Positions 60,809 through 64,000 of a DNA stretch of 64,000 bases are shown here, in pieces. The DNA lies in assembly GCF_900116495.1 (NCBI RefSeq), contig NZ_FPAY01000003.1:186001-250000 (forward strand), written 5' to 3'. Below the pieces are notes generated by a model that was not told the origin of the DNA, did no database searches, and saw only the letters and a program-made list of their open reading frames with translations. The position numbers were made by a program, and so were the translations under genes. Position 1 is the first letter of the stretch. Every line of letters begins with the position of its first letter. Source of the DNA: Arthrobacter sp. ov118 (GTDB lineage: Bacteria > Actinomycetota > Actinomycetes > Actinomycetales > Micrococcaceae).

Positions 60809-61474
60809 TCAGAGTCGTTTGTCCAGGCGCCGGGCGATGTAGGAGCCGCCCAGCTGAACGATGGTGACCAGCAGGATCATCAGGACAATGGCCGTAATCA
60901 TGAGCGGCGTTTCGTAGCGGTAGTAGCCGTACCGGATGGCAAAGTCGCCGATTCCGCCGCCGCCCACCAGGCCGGCCATCGCCGAGTACGAGATGAAGCT
61001 GACGGTCATGATGGTGATGGAGCTGACGATGCCGGGCTTGGCCTCCACGATCAGGACATCGCGGACGATCTGGGACCGGCTGGCTCCCATGGACCGAGCC
61101 GCTTCAACCACTCCACCGCCCAGCTGGCTGAGGTTCTGTTCCACGAAGCGGGCAAAGTACGGGATGGCGTTGATGCTCAGCGGGACGATGACGGCGGCGG
61201 TGCCGATAGTCGTGCCGACGATGAACCTGGTGACGGGAATGATGGCGATCAGCAGGATCAGGAAGGGGAACGAGCGGAGCAGGTTGACCAGCCCGTCCAG
61301 GACGCGGTGCAGCTTTGGCTTGTGCTTGAGCCCGTTGGGGCCAATGGTGTACAGCAGGACGCCCAGAGGCGTGCCGAGGAGCACGGCCAGCGGGATGGCC
61401 ACCAAGAGCATGGTGAGGGTCTGCCCCATGGCGATGCCGATTTCGGGCAGGACTTCCAGGATGCGGTCAAACAT
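60809..61474 (-). CDS. metI: methionine-type ABC transporter permease (MetI family)
   Basis: Inner-membrane permease with about five helices, 221 residues. It begins LEVLPEIGIAMGQTLTMLLVAIPLAVLLGTPLGVL. The EAA coupling loop is EAARSMGASRSQIVRDVLIVEAKPGI, and AYSAMAGLVGGGGIGDFAIRYGYYRYE matches MetI. The start overlaps the metN frame by 8 bp (61467-61474). Downstream gene is the LLM monooxygenase. Confidence 0.92.
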   Translation of the reverse strand: MFDRILEVLPEIGIAMGQTLTMLLVAIPLAVLLGTPLGVLLYTIGPNGLKHKPKLHRVLDGLVNLLRSFPFLILLIAIIPVTRFIVGTTIGTAAVIVPLSINAIPYFARFVEQNLSQLGGGVVEAARSMGASRSQIVRDVLIVEAKPGIVSSITIMTVSFISYSAMAGLVGGGGIGDFAIRYGYYRYETPLMITAIVLMILLVTIVQLGGSYIARRLDKRL

Positions 61475-62262
61475 TGATCAGGTCCTCCGACGTGACGGTC
61501 TTAGCGGCGCCCCTCCCGGAGCGGTCCAGCTGGATATCATCGGAGATCAGGTAGCGCCCGATCGATGTTGCCGGGTGGAAGCCGGGGCGCTGGAGGTCGG
61601 TGAGGTCGAACTGCTCCACCACCCGGCCGTCTTCCATGACAGCGACGTTGTCGGCGATGGCCTTGATGACGTTCATCTCGTGGGTGACCACGACGATCGT
61701 GATGCCGAATTCGGCATTGACGTCGGCCAGGTACTGCAGGACTGAAGATGTCGTCCGGGGGTCAACGGCCGAGGTCGGCTCGTCGCAGAGCAGCACCTTG
61801 GGCCCGGTGGCCAGGGCGCGGGCGATCGCTACGCGCTGTTTCTGGCCCCCGGAGAGCTTGGCAGGATACGTGGACCTCCACGATGTCCAGGGTTTCGGCC
61901 GCGCGATGGCGGCGTTCTGCCTTGCCCACGCCGGCGAACTTCAGGGACAGCTCCACATTTTCCTGGGCGGTGAGGTTGTTGAGCAGGTTGAAGTGCTGGA
62001 AAATCATGCCGATGTCGTGCCGCTTGGTCCGGAGCTCGGCGTCGGAGAGAGTCACCAAGTCGACGCCGTCCACGAGGACGCGCCCCGACGTCGGGCGCTC
62101 AAGGAGGTTGATGTTGCGCAGGAGCGTGGACTTCCCGGCGCCGGAGAACCCGATGATGCCCTGGATGGTGCCCCGCTTGATGTGCAGGCTGACATCGTCA
62201 ACGGCCGGGAAGCGGCCTGCCGCCGAGTCGAAGGTGGTGGTGACGTTCTGGATCTCGATCAC
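61467..62262 (-). pseudogene. metN: metN, methionine-type ABC ATPase, frameshifted as read
   Basis: ATPase of the methionine-type importer, present in two frames. The first part (62262 to about 61869) has an N-terminal strand IEIQNVTTTFDSAAG, Walker A GIIGFSGAGKSTLLRNINLL and the Q-loop DIGMIFQHFNLLNNLT, ending TLDIVEVH. The second, in another frame, begins YPAKLSGGQKQRVAIARALA (ABC signature) with Walker B LLCDEPTSAVDP and a normal end with the NIL-less C-terminus. Compared with E. coli MetN, about 14 nt are missing between the helices GLGDKHDS and YPSNLSGG. Starts GTG 62262. Either a real inactivating deletion or a sequence error; all motifs are otherwise intact. Confidence 0.85.
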
Positions 62263-62306
62263 GGATGATCACCTGCGTGGGGTCGCGCCGCTGTCTGCAT
62301 GTTCAT
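62259..62306 (-). CDS. 15-codon leader peptide upstream of metN
   Basis: ATG at 62306 reads MNMQTAARPHAGDHP then TGA, whose first bases overlap the metN GTG as GTGA. Its Shine-Dalgarno (GAAGGAAATC) is built into the right arm of a hairpin just upstream (TTTCCTCGGGC/GCCCGAAGGAAA, one bulged A). Coupled reinitiation would pass the ribosome from leader to metN. Too short to judge by composition; position and overlap are the evidence. Confidence 0.45.
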   Translation of the reverse strand: MNMQTAARPHAGDHP

Positions 62307-62307
62307 G

Positions 62308-62333
62308 ATTTCCTTCGGGCTCGCCCGAGGAAA
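62308..62333 (-). promoter_or_regulatory. Shine-Dalgarno-sequestering hairpin of the metN leader
   Basis: Minus strand, just 5' of the leader ATG: the arm TTTCCTCGGGC pairs with GCCCGAAGGAAA with one bulged base, burying the AAGGAAA ribosome-binding site. It lies downstream of the SAM aptamer and is a plausible expression platform. No T-tract terminator is present in this region. Confidence 0.55.
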
Positions 62334-62392
62334 GCCCTGAGCCCGGCTTCTCGGCTCCGCCTGGCGAAGCCGGGGAGCCTAAGGAACACAGA

Positions 62393-62489
62393 GGTTCTCC
62401 ATCGGTCCTGGCGGTAGCACCGTCCTCAAAGAGGGGGTTGCTGCGGCGTCATGGAGCCAGATCTCTCGGCCGCTCGGGATGGTTACCAC
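62393..62489 (-). ncRNA. SAM (S-box, SAM-I type) riboswitch of the metN operon
   Basis: Reading the minus strand: closing stem CCATC with GATGG, then the conserved core GAGCGGCCGAGAGATCTGG, CTCCATGACGCCGCAGCAAC and the 3' block GGACGGTGCTACCGCCAGGA. These match the S-box features: a kink-turn, the GCGGCCGAGAGA side, the ATGA-GCCGCAGCAACC block with the SAM contacts, and the GGTGCTA turn. It lies about 130 nt before metN and so controls the metN-metI-LLM-metQ-SfnB operon. Rest of the 320-bp gap: hairpins, the leader and the upstream terminator. Confidence 0.88.
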
Positions 62490-62517
62490 CCCATCTCACA
62501 CGGCTCGTGACGGAAAC

Positions 62518-62553
62518 GGAAAAAGCCGGTCACATTTTGTAACCGACTTTTCC
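62518..62553 (-). terminator. terminator of the CoA-binding gene
   Basis: On the minus strand AAAAGTCGGT pairs with ACCGGCTTTT across an 11-nt loop, followed by a T-run and CC. It lies 30 bp after the CoA-binding gene stop and just before the SAM riboswitch of the next operon. Confidence 0.75.
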
Positions 62554-62582
62554 CTCACCGTGTTGGCCAGCTCTCCGGGCAG

Positions 62583-63008
62583 CTAAATGCCGACGCGCCA
62601 CCCTTCGCGGGCGGGGCACGCGTTCACCACCACGTCCAGTCCCGCGGCTTTGGCGCGCTCCACCGCGGCGTCGTCGAAGACGCCCAGCTGCAGCCAGACC
62701 GCTTTGGCACCAACTGCGATGGCCTGGTCTATGACCGCCCCGACCTTGTACGAGTTTACGAAACAGTCCACGACGTCGATCGGGCGCTTCTGGGCAGGAA
62801 TCTCCGCCAGCGAGCGGTACCCCTTCTCGCCGTGGACGTCGTCGCCGGGCAGGTTGACGGGGATAATCTCCATACCCATCCGGTCCCGGACATAGAGCGA
62901 AACGTCATAGGCCGAGCGCCACTCATTGGTGGTGAGACCCACGATCGCCCAGACGCCTTTGGTTCGCATGAGGCGGTCAATGACTGCTGGATCGTTTACG
63001 TGCGTCAT
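62583..63008 (-). CDS. CoA-binding-domain protein (YccU-like)
   Basis: A 141-residue Rossmann-fold protein of the stand-alone CoA-binding family. VWAIVGLTTNEWRSAYDVSLYVRDRMGMEIIPVNL is the nucleotide-binding half; DVVDCFVNSYKVGAVIDQAIAVGAKAVWLQLGVFDDAA and LDVVVNACPAREGWRV are the family's C-terminal blocks with the conserved Cys. Acts in the cytosol; the substrate is unknown. Divergent from acs across a 285-bp gap that contains a SAM riboswitch for acs. Confidence 0.88.
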   Translation of the reverse strand: MTHVNDPAVIDRLMRTKGVWAIVGLTTNEWRSAYDVSLYVRDRMGMEIIPVNLPGDDVHGEKGYRSLAEIPAQKRPIDVVDCFVNSYKVGAVIDQAIAVGAKAVWLQLGVFDDAAVERAKAAGLDVVVNACPAREGWRVGI

Positions 63009-63151
63009 GCCTTTAGCCTACGCCTGCAGGGATTCCCGCGCATTGCCGAACATATGAATGAAACGTCCCCTCCGAAGGCCGCGATGAACGAATATTACAG
63101 CGCGGAAGGCCCGGATTTGGCGGAATCGTGCAACTCGGTTCTAGTAGATAC

Positions 63152-63288
63152 TGACCATCCCGAGCGGCCGAGAGACCTGGATCGATGAAGCCGCAGCAAC
63201 CCTGGTGACGTGGGACGACCATTCCCACTGAACTGTTCCCGTGCAGAACACGCGAACACGAGGTGCTACTGCCAGGACCGATGGAGTG
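63152..63288 (+). ncRNA. SAM (S-box, SAM-I type) riboswitch directly upstream of acs
   Basis: P1 is CCATC (63155-63159) with GATGG (63280-63284). Conserved cores: GAGCGGCCGAGAGACCTGG at 63161-63180, ATCGATGAAGCCGCAGCAAC (63181-63200), a long P3 arm region, and GAGGTGCTACTGCCAGGACC ending about 63278. The block order and spacing match S-box RNAs and the metN-operon copy on the other strand. The 3' strand of P1 contains GATGGAG, 7 nt from the acs ATG, so SAM-stabilised P1 would hide the ribosome-binding site. The rest of the upstream gap shows no gene. Confidence 0.88.
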
Positions 63289-63293
63289 CTGCA

Positions 63294-64000
63294 ATGACCC
63301 TTGAGAATTCTTCCGCCCTGCCCACCCTTGCCCGGACATCGTCCGTGGCAACCCCACAAACCTCTTCGGACGCGACGGCGAACGAAGCAGGGCTGCGTGA
63401 CGTGCCCGGCTCCTCTCGCGGCTCTTCGGGATGGTCCCTGACCGAGCCCACGGACGGCGCAGTGCACGGCGTCCCCACTGACGGACCGGCGCGTCACCGC
63501 AGCACCACCCCCGATGCCATCGCCGACCACGTGGCATTCTGGGAGGAACAGGCCCTCCGCCTCGACTGGGCGGAAACCCCGGAAACTCCCGACACTCCGG
63601 GCAGCGCGGGAACCGATGCCGGGAAGCCCTGGCACACCGCCCACCGGCGCGTGCCGGCGGATGCTGAAGCTGGCATCGGACCGGCCATCACCTGGTTCGA
63701 GGGCGGCAAACTGAACGTCGCCCAGAACTGCGTCGACCGCCACGTCGACGCGGGACGCGGCGACAAGGTGGCGCTCCACTTCGAGGGCGAGCCCGGCGAC
63801 CGCCGCAGCATCACCTACGCCGAACTCCAGCGCGAAGTATCCAAGGCCGCGAACGCCCTCCTGGACTTGGGGATCACCAAGGGTGACCGGGTGGTCATCT
63901 ACCTGCCCGTCATCCCCGAAACCGTGATCATCACCCTGGCCGTGGCCCGGATCGGCGCCGTCCATTCCCTGGTGTTTGGCGGCTTCTCCGCCGAGGCCCT
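63294..64000 (+). CDS. acs: acetyl-CoA synthetase (partial, runs off window)
   Basis: Makes acetyl-CoA from acetate and ATP via acetyl-AMP. The frame stays open from ATG 63294 to the window end (about 235 residues). It starts with an unusual ~75-residue Ser/Thr/Pro-rich lead that family members mostly lack. Then ADHVAFWEEQALRLDW, GGKLNVAQNCVDRHVDAGRGDKVALHFEGEPGDRR, SITYAELQREVSKAANALLD and VVIYLPVIPETVIITLAVARIGAVHSLVFGGFSAEAL follow, the classic Acs N-terminal half. It connects acetate from PoxB to the glyoxylate shunt. The window ends well before the ATP-binding motif. Confidence 0.95.
   Translation, partial: MTLENSSALPTLARTSSVATPQTSSDATANEAGLRDVPGSSRGSSGWSLTEPTDGAVHGVPTDGPARHRSTTPDAIADHVAFWEEQALRLDWAETPETPDTPGSAGTDAGKPWHTAHRRVPADAEAGIGPAITWFEGGKLNVAQNCVDRHVDAGRGDKVALHFEGEPGDRRSITYAELQREVSKAANALLDLGITKGDRVVIYLPVIPETVIITLAVARIGAVHSLVFGGFSAEA

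Noticed and set aside
61855..61880. Programmed frameshift in metN
   Set aside because: No slippery heptamer at the junction, and the linker is about 14 nt short relative to the family, which fits a deletion or error better.

Overview
The window is chromosomal DNA from a high-GC actinobacterium, most likely Arthrobacter, Pseudarthrobacter or a near relative in the Micrococcaceae. The basis is GC-rich third codon positions throughout, GTG and TTG starts, the actinobacterial order ffs-dnaX-recR...lysC, an actinobacterial RamB regulator beside aceA/aceB, and purS-purQ-purL. There is no transposase, integrase, phage gene, rRNA or CRISPR array. Both ends cut genes: an MHS-type MFS transporter on the left and acetyl-CoA synthetase on the right.

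Region by region. 0-10 kb is central carbon metabolism: MFS transporter, pdxK, a secreted serpin lipoprotein bracketed by two copies of a ~71-bp palindromic repeat, poxB, then ramB divergent from aceA-aceB (glyoxylate shunt). PoxB makes acetate, Acs at the far right end activates it, and AceA/AceB assimilate it. 10-23 kb is an accessory carbohydrate island: a CynX-type MFS, a ROK regulator divergent from an operon of two TIM-barrel isomerases and two Gfo/Idh/MocA dehydrogenases, then a four-gene RbsABC-like importer with two permeases and a tagatose/psicose 3-epimerase-like enzyme. 23-36.5 kb is mixed housekeeping: FrnE-like DsbA, pncB, an NTF2-like protein, TetR, a LytR_C membrane protein, a HAD hydrolase, a Stealth phosphotransferase, a CpdA-like phosphodiesterase, fdhA, glutathione peroxidase, an M23 peptidase and an MpaB-family oxygenase. 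36.6-44 kb is the information-processing core: tRNA-Ser(GGA), 4.5S RNA, dnaX, recR, a GNAT enzyme and lysC, with two non-coding arrays of a GGACATGTCC-like palindrome on either side of ffs-dnaX-recR-GNAT. 44-51 kb holds two small paralogous proteins, MarR, two SSI-type (subtilisin inhibitor) proteins, a glycosylase-annotated protein and a large convergent subtilase. 51-57 kb is purSQL and small genes, with two copies of another palindromic repeat. 57-63 kb is a minus-strand organosulfur operon (metN-metI-LLM monooxygenase-metQ-SfnB-like) behind a SAM riboswitch; metN is frameshifted as read here. A second SAM riboswitch lies immediately before acs, with the acs ribosome-binding site inside its closing stem.

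The observations most worth a second look are the SAM riboswitch on acs, the riboswitch-leader-peptide-metN organosulfur operon, the two GGACATGTCC arrays, the inhibitor/protease set (serpin, two SSI-like proteins, subtilase), and the repeat families around the serpin and around the DUF503/monooxygenase genes. All assignments come from reading the sequence and recognising motifs; no database search was run.
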